Source of the DNA: Bos javanicus
Lineage: Eukaryota; Chordata; Mammalia; Artiodactyla; Bovidae
Assembly (NCBI RefSeq): GCF_032452875.1
Contig: NC_083868.1
Location: 35,568,537-35,632,536 of the forward strand
Length of the DNA: 64,000 bases
Direction: 5' to 3'
How positions within the stretch are numbered: position 1 is the stretch's first letter; each line of letters starts with the position of its first letter. The translations under genes and the position numbers were made by a program. Below, one piece after another: positions 10,140-22,254 of this stretch. The notes below the pieces were generated by a model that worked only from the letters and a program-made list of their open reading frames with translations, had not been told where the DNA came from and searched no databases.

Positions 10140-10830
10140 GAGAATCTTTAGGACAACTAAAAGACACAACAGGGAGCTGAGATCAGTGTTGGCCAATGAA
10201 TTAATATGTTACTGAATTTTGGAGCATCAAAGAGGACCCTCCCTCGTGGGTGTTAGTTCTTGGTAAGAATACAAAGAAAAATCTGAAGTCCTACCTATGA
10301 CAAAAACAAGTTTACTACGGAAAGAATACCTCAGCGAGAGGTGGGCCAAGCCAAGAAAGGTACTGGTGCTGGAATGATGAGGTACAGTGTTTTCAAGATA
10401 TGGCTTTTACATATTCATCTAAGGGGCTTGGACTGACAATTTTGATTTGACAGTTGCAAGTTACCTAACAACAGGCTCTACTGAGCATGTCTTTCCCATA
10501 ATTCCGTCTGTTATAATCAGAGGTATGTGTGTATTGAATGTTTATGAGCCCTTAATGGGCTCCCAGCTGCCTAAGGTCATTTGGGGACACAGCTGTGTAT
10601 CAAGGATTCACATACTGGAGTTGGAGAAGCCCCTATGGTTAGTTTGTATCCAGTGTGTACCTAGGATGCAGGTGCCAGAGTTGGAAAAGTCTCTGTGGTT
10701 ATTTTGTAGATATCTGTGAGTTCCCCTGGGCCCTGTTGGCCCCTGACTGGGGTGGGGTTTACAGATCACCTTGCATCCTTAGGCTCAGGCCAAACTTTCT
10801 ACCTAATAAATAGATGGTCAGAAAATATAC
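10140..10830. other. Possible old LTR-like block, less AT-rich than its neighbours
   Basis: About 700 bp with GGACCCTCCCTCG and GGGCCCTGTTGGCCCC patches and an AATAAATAG near its right end, unlike the AT-rich DNA around it. It includes the 60-bp tandem repeat listed separately and a 90-codon frame that begins at TTG. I suspect an LTR relic but recognise no family and see no clear TG...CA ends or TSD. Confidence 0.3.
10594..10710 (+). repeat. Diverged two-unit tandem repeat, 60-bp period
   Basis: Units start TGTGTATCAAGG (10594) and TGTGTACCTAGG (10654) and share GAGTTGGA-AAG-CCCTATGGTTA-TTTGTA-like wording. In the local open frame the two units read as parallel peptides (ILELEKPLWLVC and VPELEKSLWLFC), because 60 is a multiple of three. 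The frame has no ATG start that would suggest real coding. Confidence 0.7.
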
Positions 10831-11585
10831 ATTTGTACAGACATCAATTAAGGATATATGAGGAAATGTAAAAGGACAAAGGAAGTAGCCTGGTAATTGT
10901 TAAGGGAAAGTTGAGCTTCTATAAATATTGTGGCTACTAAATAACTTTTCAAGACTAGAAATACCTCAAAGCCCCAACTCTAATTCAGAGCAATACCAGG
11001 TTATTAGCAAGGCATGACCACCTAACAAGAGTTATTTTTTGTAGGTAAGGTATAAAATCACATGTAAGTTTTGTTTTAGGAAAGATTAAATGTATACACA
11101 AACAAGAATAATTATAAAGCTTGGTGACTGCTTAAAGTGAGGTAAAAAGTTCTATCAGGATTCAGAAGAATAAACCATATAGCTGGAGCAATTGAAAGTT
11201 TAAACCAAGAGCTGAACTCTGTGATCAGCACAAATTGCATTGCAAGAGTCAGTTTGGGACATGTCCTCTTTTATTTGCTAGACATATACTGAAGGTGAAT
11301 TTACAGGATGTGAAGAATTATATGATTATTTATAGATTAGAAGGACAAAATAAGAACATTGGCAAAATATACCAGATGAAGGAAACTATATCATAATTAA
11401 GGACAAATTCTTTTTAAGAACAGAATGAAAACTTGTTACAGATAGAGTGTTTTGTGGATGCAATTACATAGAATAAATTAGAAGTCAACTACTTCAGAGA
11501 GCCAGTACTGATCCAAGATAAAGAGGTATTCTGGAACGGGCTTTACCACTCATATGCAGTAGACAACATATTTATCTAGGATAGA
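10831..11585. other. Unique AT-rich DNA
   Basis: No recognisable repeat, gene or structured element in about 750 bp. Confidence 0.5.
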
Positions 11586-11589
11586 GGAT

Positions 11590-11710
11590 ATTGGGCTTCC
11601 ATTACTTTTGCCACTAACTAGGTGAGTGGCCTTTAATAAGATATTTTCCCTCTCTTGTTCTCATATTTTCTCTGTTAAATGGTAGTTTGGCTAGATGTAT
11701 TCATTTTACA
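11590..11710 (-). mobile_element. MIR SINE fragment
   Basis: Wording TTGCCACTAACTAGGTGAGTGGCCTTTAATAAG... and TCTCTGTTAAATGG parallels the minus-strand MIR core (TGCCACTTACTAGCTGTGTGACC ... TCTGTAAAATGG). Strongly diverged. Confidence 0.6.
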
Positions 11711-11820
11711 ATTAGTTCCTATTTTGTTCTAGGCCCCAAACTTAACCCTACATACTGGTGAATAAAACAAAATTCCTGAAATTTTTTACTTATAGAATGC
11801 TAAGATTTTAAACACAAAAA
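11711..11820 (-). mobile_element. Possible L2 LINE 3' fragment
   Basis: Phrases such as GTTCTAGGCCCCAAAC and TGGTGAATAAAACAAAATTCC resemble the reverse of the L2 3' end (TGCTAGGCACTG ... GATGAATAAGACA). The match is weak and old. Confidence 0.4.
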
Positions 11821-11879
11821 AATACCATATATCAGAAATACTGCAGTCAGACCTTGGTGAGGACTTCAGATCTCCCTCT

Positions 11880-12050
11880 TAGGCTATTTGTGTTCACCTC
11901 ATCAAGCTTCTTAACTTTTGTTTCCTTTTGTAATCTGTCTATTAAGAATAATGGTGATAACTGCCAAGTGATGTTTGAGATCCCTCTATATTCACATATG
12001 TAACATGCCTACTTCAGTGCCTGGTAGATAATGCTTACTAAATAGTTGCT
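11880..12050 (-). mobile_element. Probable MIR SINE
   Basis: The sequence TCAAGCTTCTTAACTTTTGTTTCC, through AATAATGGTGATAACTGCC to TTCAGTGCCTGGTAGATAAT, follows the order of the minus-strand MIR, including the 'CAGTGCCTGGCACATA' block. Strongly diverged. Confidence 0.6.
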
Positions 12051-14440
12051 GATGGCTTTTTCACTTTCTAACTTTTACCCCTGCCTCTGATTATGTATTT
12101 CAGACTCTCAGGCATAGTTCTCTCAGTATCAGATCATCCATTTAATTAAGGATAATTCCCTGATTGCCTCAGGGCATTTCTGAGTACTATTTAGAGAGCC
12201 TGTACAAAGCAATTTTTTTTGACACAAAATTTAAACTTAGGTCAATTGTTCCTGGCTTCTTTATTTATTTATTTATTTTCCTGGCTTATTTAAAACATTT
12301 GACAGAAGTTTGGAGTTCCTTTTCTCTCAACATAATGATTCTTACATTCTTTATATATGTACATATATGTATATAGTTTACATATCCTCCTGAGAATATA
12401 ACAGAGGTATAGAAGTTAAGAGCCTGCTTCATCGGAAAATGTGCATACACATGGAACAGCACACAATCTCAGCTTGGCTCCAGGCCCCTTGGTCCCCTGA
12501 AGTCTTTCCATGTACCCCAGATGGATAAGATATGATTTTTTTTTTACTATATAAAATTCAAATTTTAATTTGAAATTCATGAATTCCAACTGGTTATGGA
12601 GCTTGAATATCATCCTTTACCATTGCTAATACCACAAAGGGAAAACTTTGAATCAAGTAGATTTCACAGGGCAAGTGTGAATATTGATTTCAACCCTGCC
12701 ACATAGCCTTCTGCACGCTGAGTGAAGAGACTATTCTGCCCACATTTCAAGGTGAGGTTAATCTACCCCAGTGATAAATACTGAAAACAAGGCACATGGG
12801 ATCCAGCTGTCCCAAACCACATCCTAGGCTGCTCCTTTAAGTGTCCAGGAGAGGAGTTAAATAATATTGATACTTCAGCATGTGGTGATGATTCCCTTGT
12901 TGCCACAGAATTGAAACTAGAAGTTATTTGAAGTTTTCAAATCTATGTCAAAAGGCAGATGATTCTGAAAGCCCTACAATTTTGAGTCTTTATAAGTGAA
13001 AATCCTTAAAAGTTTAGATCTAAGTGATAGTTTATTTTGTGTAAGTATAAAATACATAAAAAGTCTAAGCTTTATTAAAGTGAAAGTGTCATATTTTTTC
13101 TTTTTATGTAATGTATGAGCTCTACATCAGATTTTTATTTATTTAACATATTTCTGGAATATCTTATTCAAATTGGTTTGTGTTCAATTGCCTATGACAG
13201 ACTATTCCCACTAAATATAATGCTTAATCTCTTTTAGATTCATTTTCAGAAGATATTCTTATATTGTGGACATCATTTCCTAATCCAGCCTGAATGTACT
13301 TATGAAATATCTAAAAATTTATTTTTAAATATAATAAGAAAATGTTTTAAGATATTATTATGTCATGTTTTGACTAATTTTTAATAAGATATTATTCCAC
13401 TTCAAAGATGTATTGTTTTAGCGATCTTATATTTCAAAACATATTAAAAATTAACATATTAGTTAAATTTTCTGTGAGAATTTAAAGTTTTGATTCCTGT
13501 TACATAAGAAGAAAATATAAAAATTGTCTTCCACATCACCCTCTATGGTAATTACTAAGAAATATTTCTAGGAATGGATATATAATTTTTTTAAGTTCTA
13601 TTGAAAAATCCATGTAAAACCTCAAAAAAAGTTACTTTTTTAGTCTAGGTATAATATTTAATGTCACTGATGTTAGCAATCTTAAACTGTGTGTTAAAAA
13701 CATTGCTTCATGTAACACAGACGAATAATTCAATTTTTACTTTTGGTGAACATCAGTTTGAATCTTCTAAACTCAAGTTCAAAATTACAATTATTATATT
13801 GCACCAGAATTAAGTATATGTACTATTGACTTCCAAAATTAAATAAAAAAGGAAATGATTTCTTAATGTTCATCTTCTAATTCAGAAATATAAGCCTCAG
13901 AGATTATTTGATGCTCAAATGTCACTCTGCTTAAATGAAGATAAATGGTTCACACAATATATTCTCTGTAGACATTTGATCTTTGCTTTGAAAAAAGTAA
14001 CAGTTCACTGAAAGTACATGAGCAATTAGGTAAATGCATTACACGTATAGATTTAATCCTGAAAACAACACTATGTGGGAAACGATGTTGCCATTTTAAA
14101 AGTCTTCTGTAAATGTGTTATCATAACCTTAAATATATTTTAAATATAGTTTATAATATATTAAAAATACCCATATGCATAATTTAAAAAATAAAAAAGA
14201 AAGAGAAAAAAAGATGAAGACAGTGAGACTCACTCCACCTTTTGGGAAGGTAAATACTTCTTAAGATTGGCAGAATGGAGAAGTGAAGCTATGTTCTCTT
14301 GACTCCAAATTCTGAGCTCTTGCCCACATCCATTATAAACATCATATTAAAGGTCTTCTCTAGTCCCACAACTTTTGAAATGTTGCAAAAACATTAAAAA
14401 TTGGTATCTTACTACAAAAAGGCATCATAGCACTCTAGTG
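12051..14440. other. Unique, very AT-rich DNA
   Basis: About 2.4 kb with no recognisable transposable element. Minor features are a (TTTA)n run near 12262-12280, a short near-palindrome around 12557-12580 (TTCAAATTTTAATTTGAA) and long A/T tracts. No coding signal. Confidence 0.55.
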
Positions 14441-14449
14441 ACAAGTATG

Positions 14450-14815
14450 GCTGTGGAACAAGACTGCCTCGATTAGATTCCTGACCCCACACTCAGTGGC
14501 TTAAATTTACCTCTCAGTTCTTCAGTTCCTAAACCTGCAAAATCAGCATCATCATAATGCTAGTTTCATAGACATATTACAGGAATGAAATGAAATTAGA
14601 TCAATGGACAATACATGGAAATTATTAATAAGGGCCCTGACATTCTCAGTCATAAAGTAGGATCCAACTCTTTGCAACCCTATGAACCCAGAGCCCACCA
14701 GGTTCCTCTGTCCATGGGAGTTTCCAGGCAAGAATACTAGAGTGAGTTGCCATTTCCTTCTCCATGGGCCCTGGCAGATAATTGATATTCAGTATATGTT
14801 AACTGTTAATATGAT
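14450..14815 (-). mobile_element. MIR SINE, split by a Bov-tA fragment
   Basis: Minus-strand MIR: GGAACAAGACTGCCTCGATT, then CTCAGTTCTTCAGTTCC and CTGCAAAATCAGCATCATC, ending in GGCCCTGGCAGATAATTGA, the 'cctggcacatagt' region. The SINE at 14643-14765 sits in that last block. Confidence 0.8.
14643..14765 (-). mobile_element. Bov-tA fragment (body only) inside MIR
   Basis: 5'-truncated Bov-tA on the minus strand that lacks the tRNA head. The 11-bp target-site duplication is GGGCCCTGACA (14632-14642) against GGGCCCTGGCA (14766-14776), one mismatch. Confidence 0.9.
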
Positions 14816-14819
14816 TAAC

Positions 14820-16975
14820 TATTATTATTTAATATCTTTCCTTCACATGTCATGTTGACCTATAGAGAATGCAAGTTTTTGTCAGATAAAAATCATTTTA
14901 TGTTTTTCCATAACTCTCTAATACCCCTGATTCTTGTTATAGAAACTAAATATATGGGTTTCCTTCCATCACCCTCCAAGGCAACAAACTACATAATTTT
15001 TATCCGGACATGAATATTTAATATTGAAAAATATTCTATTCTATGAAAACCCAGCCAAAGTCTAACACCTCTACAGAAAGAAAGAAAGGAAAAAGAAAAA
15101 AACTAAAGAAAAGAAACAAAGCCCTTGAAGCTGGACATTTACATCACCTCTAAGAGTGCAAATAATAATGCCTCCTTCACAGATCCCCTGCCAACACCTT
15201 TTCATTTATACTGGGCGTACCAAGCTGTTTACCATATGGGTGTTATTTAGCCATTTCAATTGCCCAAGACCAAACTGAATGGCACCCACACAGACACAAA
15301 TGTCCACACATTTTGTAATTTGAAATATTGAATAATAGTTAATACTATTCCGGATGAAAGACAAATGCTTTACCTTTTCATTTAATATTCTAATAGTATT
15401 TGCCAAAATACTTCTAAAGACTTTTTCTTAAACTATTCAAAATCTTGGGCTTTTCATCTTACCAGATTTTTTTTAGTTTTCAAGAAACAAATTTTCATCC
15501 ATTCTGAGATTTTTCCTCATAATGAATGGCTTCACATTTTAAGTTAATATTGCTCCTTGCTTTGTTATTTGTGTTATTGCAAAACACTGCTATAAATGAC
15601 TAGCAGAATGATCTAAAGTCAATTTCCTAAGGAATAAGATTTGTTGTTTTAATGATATATGATCATGCCACTGGCTGCAACCCCCTCTATAATAGAGAAA
15701 CTGTCTTACCTATATAGCCCATCAATTCATGTTTAGTAAACAATAAATTTATTAAATAAATATTAATTTACTGTAAACAACAGTAAACAATAATTTATAC
15801 TCTAAATTGTCAACAAGGTAATAATGGTATAAAGTAAAAAAGTAATAGGAATAAGATAATGAAAGAAAATATGGTTATTTCAAATGAATTAGTTTTGACT
15901 GGAGAGGAGTCAGAGGGTTTCAACTCATCAGCCAACATTTTATCAAATTTTAAAGTAGAACATCTTTAAAACTCCATGGACTGTTAGACTAGGATAGGAC
16001 CATATAATGCTTATATTTAATATCTCTCCCAATGCCCCAAATTATCTTTTTATATCTTCTGTTTATTCTATACTTTGTTCAACTGAATAGAAAAAAAAAA
16101 AAAAGTATGAACAAAGAGCAATATAAATCCCTGTGTGATTTAGTCAAATCATTTTACCTGTTTGATCTTTGTTTGCACTTTTATAAAAATAAAATAATTG
16201 AACTAGTAATCTCTGAGTACCTTCAAATTATTAGGTTTATGCCTTTCTACTTCTGACAGTGAAAAACTCACTATATTTTTTGATAATCCAAAGGAAAAAG
16301 CTCAAATTTTAAGACTATTCTTGACTCCCTATATATCTTGTCCGTTGGTTCACTATATGCCAGTGACCCAAGGAGCCACAGTTACTCACATGTCCTCAGG
16401 CCTGCTGGTATGCCATCCTCCCACCATATTTCTCTTTTCTAAGCTAAGCAGAAATAAAATGTAACACATTGATTTTAAAGATAACACATGAACTGTATTC
16501 AGTGAAATCTTGAGTTTTAGATGTTAAAAGTTTTGGCTTTAACATTCATCAGGGCTATATTCTGGTCCCCTAAGTGACCATTTATTTATTTAAGCATTTC
16601 ATGATCTTCAAATATGTCACAGGGTCTTGTTACTCAATAACACACAACTGACCAGTGGTCTTCATTATGATTCCTTTTTATATTTTTCAGTGGCTTTGGA
16701 GAAAATCCAACATTTCTAATATTCACTGGGGAATGGATGACCTGACTTCAGCTCACTGGTTTTACTATTTCTCACCTCACAAGTTTTGGTCAAGCACAAA
16801 ATTGCCTCTGACTCTGAAACCAGAAGCTGCTGTTTCTTACTATACTGCTTGAAGTTACTGCTTCTTCACCATCTGGTTTGTCTTCATTCTTTTAAGCCAG
16901 CCTCCCAGAAAACCTCTTTTTGCCTTTCTTAATGCCATAGGATGAGATTGGGGTCCCTGCTGTGACCCCATATCT
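14820..16975. other. Unique AT-rich DNA with purine and poly(A) tracts
   Basis: It holds a purine-rich run at about 15080-15120 (GAAAGAAAGAAAGG...), repeated AGTAAACAATA-like words near 15736-15795, and an A-run at 16089-16103. No gene or known repeat could be supported. The frame at 16655-16852 has no recognisable features. Confidence 0.5.
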
Positions 16976-16979
16976 TTCA

Positions 16980-17175
16980 ATGTAAATATTGTATCATTAA
17001 ACTTACCACAGTGGTTTATAAATACTGCTTCTGTGATTCTTATTTCTCTTCTAGAGTCCAAGCTATTGAGACTAAGAACTCTTGTTTTCCTCATCTCTAT
17101 ATCCCTCAGGCTTAGAACAATGTTTGGCACATAGCAAGCTCTGTTAAGTATAGGATGCACACCTGAATCAGTAGT
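16980..17175 (+). mobile_element. L2 LINE 3' end
   Basis: Contains ATTGTATCATTAAACTTACC, CTAGAGTCCAAGCTATTGAG, TCATCTCTATATCCCTCAGG and TTAGAACAATGTTTGGCACATAGCAAG, in the order of the L2 3' region (chain of 'ctgtaagctcc', 'tctgtatcc', 'cctggcacatag'). Confidence 0.68.
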
Positions 17176-17179
17176 AAAT

Positions 17180-18125
17180 ATCTATCAAATAGGGCAATTT
17201 GCCAGCATATGATAGATATTTGATCCATCTGGTGTAAGAAATATCATTGATCTGTGCAGGATCTGTAACAGAGGCATTAAAACAATAAAAAACAGGCACT
17301 TATTTATATTGCCAGATAATCTGACACTTAACTTGAAGAAACATTGTGACACATGGCGGATGTTTATCATCATCATGTAGAATGTTCCAGTTTCAAAGAG
17401 CATCACAAGTGATGCAACTTGAAAGTGGGAGGAAAGCTGCACATCTTTGAAGCCCCCCCTGGGCTCTGTTCTTGGAAGGGGATGGAAAATGAAGGAGAAA
17501 CTGTATAGAGGGCTGTGCACACTTGCCAGGGTAGCTGTGTTCAGCCACTCTCTAGTCCTGCCAAAGTGGAGGTGGTACATGGAGCATGGTCTGCAAAACA
17601 GCAGATGAGGTTGGTTTGGTCCCCATGGAAACCAGATCTCCCATTGAGAAGTAAACATATTTGGTACTTTTGTAATCAGTACCAATCAAAAGTGAAAAAC
17701 AATCCATTTTTATTGTACTCATATTGTCTTAAGAGAATAGATATTTGAAGTCAGATTCACCAGTGTATACTTCCATTTCTAACACAGACTTGATCAAGTT
17801 TTGGCTCTGACATGAGATTTTAAAAGTTTCTCACTTAGCTCTGTGATTTAGCTTTATATAGAACTATTGGGAAGGAAATATAGTTAAATGACCAACATAG
17901 CTAAAATGTGTATTTAAGTATACAGTTGTCCACTCCAGAACTTCACTTACAGACAAACACGTCTCAGTATCACAAGTCTTCTGCAATGAAAATAATGATA
18001 AGTGAATCTAAATAAGGAGGATCCTTGTCATAGGACACATGACATCACTTCAGTGAACCTTTAAAATGTGTGTTAAACTTCCAAGAATAGTGGAAAGTAC
18101 TGTGTTTAATCCTAATATATTTATT
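17180..18125. other. Unique DNA; a 166-codon minus frame is probably chance
   Basis: The longest open frame away from repeats runs on the minus strand from 17685 to 17185. It opens at a TTG codon, overlaps a plus-strand frame at 17515-17748, and shows no domain, signal or repeat pattern I recognise. It is likely a chance opening in less AT-rich unique sequence. Confidence 0.5.
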
Positions 18126-18136
18126 AGACAGTCTTT

Positions 18137-18262
18137 GTGTTGTGTTAGTTGCTCAGTCGTGTCCAACTCTCTGCGATCCCCTGGACTGTAGCCTGCCAGG
18201 CTCCTCTGTCCATGGGATTCTCCAGGCAAGAGTATTGGAGTGGATTACCATTCCCTTCTCCA
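18137..18262 (-). mobile_element. 5'-truncated Bov-tA/Bov-A SINE with TSD
   Basis: Only the Bov-A body remains (GCTCAGTCGTGTCCAACTCT ... TACCATTCCCTTCTCC). A perfect 11-bp target-site duplication AGACAGTCTTT lies at 18126-18136 and 18263-18273. Confidence 0.94.
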
Positions 18263-18273
18263 AGACAGTCTTT

Positions 18274-19464
18274 AAGAACCATTGAAGAAAATATTCAATC
18301 CTGTTCCTTGAAAGTTTCCCTCTGAACACTACTTTTTCAGGTGAAATAATACTCTTTCTATTCTCATTAGTCAGAAGGCTTGGTTGGTGTAAAGATGAGA
18401 CACATGTCAGTGAATAGTAGATATCTAGAAAATTCTAATGTCCTGCCATAATAGGAATTTTATAATTTCTTATGTAATACATAATAAAACCTCATATATA
18501 CACTCTAATTTTGGAAAACTAAAACTTTGCCTTCTTGATTATGTATTTATGAAGCTGTAGCACTGAGATACAAAATGAAAGGTTAGTTCACTAACTAAAC
18601 ATTAGAGTCTAAATGAAATTAAACACTTGGTTATTCTAAATAATGGGATATTTGGCATATTATAAACAAAGAATACAGATTATAGTCTCCCTCACTTTTA
18701 ATATGCAACTTTCAGCATTGTTTAAGTAAAAGCAAAATAATAGGACAATTCCCATAAATATGAATCCACCCTAATACATTTATATGTGAAGTCTACAAAA
18801 TGCTATGCCTAAAACTTAGCAGATTTGTCTAATTAATCCCAACACACTTGCCAATCTTATATAAGATTGTTCTTTTTACATCATTTATAGAAATTGGCAT
18901 GCATGTGTTTCTAATATCTCATAAACACTAAGAATTCTTGCTGCTGTCTATTTACTAGGTTTGGATAAATTTTAAAGGGACATATTCCAATAAAATGTGC
19001 TGTTGTCATGGCTGATGATGATATTGTAGAAAATTTTCTAATATTTTTGTTGGAAATGTCAATAGAATTTGGTATCATGTTCCAATATAACATAAAGTTC
19101 AAATTTATTGCAACTATCTTAGCAAACTTAAAAAAAAGAAAAAACCAAGATTGAAAAAGCAACCATCTCACAGATAAGCACTTTCCATGTGTACATGCTG
19201 TTCTGGAACAGAGCATTTCAAAGATGGCCTATGAAAGCTGAGACAAGGACAAAGCTCAGCTGCAGGGGTTTCTGACCTTGCTTATTACTAGGATTGAAGG
19301 GTCCAGAGATGGGAGGGATTTTTTTTTTCAGCCTATTTGCCCAAGTTCTTTACAATTACTTTCTTAATACACCGCCCTGCTCCAGTACCCGACCACCTAC
19401 GCAGGCTTCGGTCAAGTACAATGTTCCAATGTCCTCCTCTAACTCTGACCTTACTCCCTGTCAT
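18274..19464. other. Unique AT-rich DNA
   Basis: No recognisable repeat or gene. The minus frame at 18911-19216 has a Phe/Lys-rich, low-complexity composition typical of AT-rich non-coding DNA. Confidence 0.5.
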
Positions 19465-19992
19465 AGTACATTCAGGCTGCTTTGGCAAATTACCATAGAC
19501 TGAGTGGCTTATAAACAACAGAGATGTATACAACAAGGTACTACTGTATAGCACAGGGAGCTATATTCAATATCCTAAGATAAACCATAATGGAAAAGAA
19601 CATAATAAAGATTGTATATATATGTATGACTAAGTCACTTTGCTGTACAGCAGAAGTTAACACAACAGTATAAATCAACTATAGTTTTATAAATATATAT
19701 ATTTATAAAGAAATTTATTTCTCACAGTTCTGAAGGCTGGGAAGTCAGAGTTCAAGGTGCTGGCAGATTCAACATTTGGTGAGAATCCACTTCCTGGTTC
19801 AAAGATGACTTTCTTTTTACTTTGTCATCACTTGGTAGAAGGTTTGAGTGAGCTCCCTGGGTTCTCTTTCATGAGTGCACTAATCCCACTCAAGAGGGCT
19901 CCACCTAATTACCTCCCCAAAGCACCACCTACCAATGCCATCCTATCAGGGATTAAGTTCAACCTATGAATTATGTGGGGACATAAACATTC
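19465..19992 (-). mobile_element. MaLR LTR, interrupted by an L1 tail
   Basis: The plus strand reads GGCTGCTTTGGCAAATTACC, ATAGACTGAGTGGCTTATAAA, then after an insertion AAATTTATTTCTCACAGTTC, GAAGGCTGGGAAGTCAGAG and CACCTAATTACCTCCCCAAA, ending near ATGTGGGGACATAAACATTC. This is the reverse of an MST/MLT1-type LTR. No internal region adjoins it. Confidence 0.75.
19522..19706 (+). mobile_element. L1 LINE 3' tail inside the MaLR LTR
   Basis: Typical L1 end wording: TATAGCACAGGGAGCTATAT, AATATCCTAAGATAAACC, ATAATGGAAAAGAACATAAT, CACTTTGCTGTACAGCAGAA and AAATCAACTATAGTTTTATAA. It interrupts the LTR between AACAG and the A-rich TTTATTTCTC block, with a weak (6 of 8) flanking repeat. Confidence 0.8.
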
Positions 19993-20828
19993 AGTTTATG
20001 CACTCCTTTACCTTACTTCCTTTTGCATGTTCTACACATTTCAAGAAACACTTATTTTGCTGGAAAAGGGCATAATAAAATTAATATACAAATACCATTA
20101 CCATAGAACCCCAATAATTAATTTGCCATTTAATTCAATGACCTTTCCAATTACAGACAGTCACCGTACAACAATATCGAATAAATGGTTCCCCAATACA
20201 GGTGTTTTCTGCATTTGGCAAAAAATTAAAATTCATTTCCAAAATAAGGTCAGACCTGAAAAGTTATTTCTTCTCAACTAGTCAAAAATTTGGTTGCTGT
20301 GAGTCTTAGAATCGAATTCAATTACATATACTCTATGACTTAAATAGTTTGGGGATTTTTGTTGTTGTTGTTTAACCACTTCACAGTCCCTATCTTCTAT
20401 CATTTATTATATTGGTTAATGTCCAGTGAGGAGACAGAAAACTCACCAGTTACTCTAACACAGATAATATAAAAAATTGTTAATGGATTTAAAGTTGATT
20501 AAGATACCGAGGCAAAAACGGAGCACTAGGTTATTGCAGTGGGAGCAACTGGAGGAAACAGCAACCACATGTAGGGCTGGAAAACAAACAGAAGACAGTG
20601 AAATTATTAAAACTGAGATGCTTTGATGATGGGCCTCTGAGCTGGCACTGGTTCTTAGCCCAGAAAAGGGACTTGAAGCGGCTGGAATTCAGACCTCTGT
20701 GGAGGGGGACTAGCCCACAAGTTTTGGTGTTTCTAAAGAGGTGCAGAGGATGTTGCTTCTAAAAGTATTCAAAAAAACCTGCAAACTGAATTCAGCTGGT
20801 GTGACTGGAACCAACTATCACCTTAGTA
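19993..20828. other. Unique DNA, partly of unrecognised repeat-like character
   Basis: The left half has a long minus-poor plus frame (19973-20281) without recognisable motifs. The right half (about 20430-20828, resuming at 21027-21141 and 21442-21545 around two SINEs) is less AT-rich and could be an unrecognised old repeat. I cannot name it. Confidence 0.4.
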
Positions 20829-21027
20829 AGGACTTCCCTGGTGGCTCAGATGGTAAAGAATCTGCCTGCAGTACAGGAGACCTGGGATTGATCCCTGGCT
20901 CGGGAAGATCCGCTGGAGAAGAGAACAGCAACCCACTCCAGTATTCTTGCCTGGAGAATCCCATGGACAGAAGAGCCTGGCAGGTTACAGTTCATGGAAT
21001 TACAAAGAGACAGGACTGACCGACTAA
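20829..21027 (+). mobile_element. Bov-tA SINE, full length
   Basis: Complete element: GGACTTCCCTGGTGGCTCAG head, GGATTGATCCCTGG box-B-like region, Bov-A body, and GACTGACCGACTAACAC end. No clean TSD was found. Confidence 0.93.
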
Positions 21028-21141
21028 CACTAGAGTGAAGTAGTAAAGCTGGAAAGATGCTGACTACAGTAGAAAGCCAGTGGAAACAGCAAGTCCCTTT
21101 TTCTTTTTCTAAGTTTTTTGCCTTCCTTTAGCATCCCACTC

Positions 21142-21402
21142 TGGAGAAGGCAATGGCAACCCACTCCAGTACTCTTGCCTGGAAAATCCCATGGACAGAG
21201 GAGCCTGGTAGGCTACAGTTCATGGGGTTGCGAAGAGTCAGACACAACTGAGCAACTTGACTTTCACTTTTCATTTTCCTGCATTGGAGAAGGAAATGGC
21301 AACCCACTCCAGTGTTCTTGCCTGGAGAATCCCAGGGACAGGGGAGCCTGGTGGGCTGCCATCTATGGGGTCGCACAGAGTCGGACACGACTGATGTGAC
21401 TT

Positions 21403-21429
<27 letters not shown>
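21142..21429 (+). mobile_element. BovA2 SINE with perfect 12-bp TSD
   Basis: Both monomers and the linker (CACTTTTCATTTTCCTGCA) are present, ending in a (CAG)n/(CAA) tail. Target-site duplication AGCATCCCACTC lies at 21130-21141 and 21430-21441. The open frames on both strands across it are artefacts of the SINE. Confidence 0.96.
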
Positions 21430-21435
<6 letters not shown>

Positions 21436-21683
21436 CCACTCAGAGGTTAAAAGGGAGCCAGCTACCCATCCAAAAATGTGGTGTCCCAGCCCAAACGTTA
21501 ATGACGATGTATATGGCGGTGGGTGTTGAAACTGGGAGACAATCACTAAACAACTGACACACTTATTTCACTGAACTTTAAGTTATTTGTGTGGATAACT
21601 GTCTCTCCAGCCTAAATATTCCTCCTTGAAAGCAGGAAATGTATTTGCATCCATCCCATTATCGGGCATAGTATTTGATATAA

Positions 21684-21798
21684 TGTTGTTGCTGTTGTGC
21701 AGTCACTAAGTCTTGTCTTGAATCTTTGTGACCTCATGAACTGTAGCCTATGAGGCTCCTCTATCCTCTGCTATCTCCCAGAATTTGCTCAAATAGTT
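21684..21798 (-). mobile_element. BovB LINE 3' fragment, ~115 bp
   Basis: Minus-strand BovB tail (GTTGCTGTTGTGCAGTCACT ... CTCCCAGAATTTGCTCAAA). Strongly 5'-truncated and diverged, so an older copy. Confidence 0.8.
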
Positions 21799-22044
21799 GA
21801 TGTTAAAAAAGTATATGGTTAATGAATAATGGCCTATGTTTATCTATATTTAATATTATTCTGTTAGAAACAACAGTTATTCTAGTTTTAGAATTTTAAT
21901 TCAATCTCCCTCCCTCCATAATGATGGGTCTATTAGTTATCATTGCCAGCTTAGCAGTAATCAGCAGATTTAATATGTATTACCTATTTGCATAATAAAT
22001 TGATGTGAAATGTACTGTCAGTCCTCTCACTTAAGAGGACATAA

Positions 22045-22190
22045 AGATCACCTGGATTAAAAGATCAGCTAGTTAAACATAGGTTTACCACAGAGATTCT
22101 GATAGAGCAGGCCTTGTGTAGGACTTGAGAATTTGTGTTTCTAACAAGTTCACAGCTATGCTGATGCTCATCCATGGACCACATTTTAAT
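22045..22190 (+). mobile_element. MER5A-type hAT DNA transposon relic
   Basis: Segments AAAGATCACCTGGATTAAAA, GAGATTCTGATAGAGCAGG, GACTTGAGAATTTGTGTTTC and TAACAAGTTCACAGCTATG, then CTGATGCTCATCC and GGACCACATTTTAA, follow MER5A in order. Non-autonomous, with no coding capacity. Confidence 0.82.
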
Positions 22191-22254
22191 TTCATACTGC
22201 TTTAATACAAGATTAGAATATGGCAGCCTTTAAAAACTGCTTTACACTTTAGTT

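Noticed and set aside
17185..17685. 166-codon open frame on the minus strand
   Set aside because: Starts at TTG, has no recognisable domain, overlaps a plus frame, and no splice or promoter context supports a gene.
21118..21546. Overlapping 86-93 codon frames on both strands
   Set aside because: They fall on a BovA2 SINE; the same peptides (GEGNGNPLQCSCLENPRDRGAWWAA type) recur at every BovA2 and are not coding.
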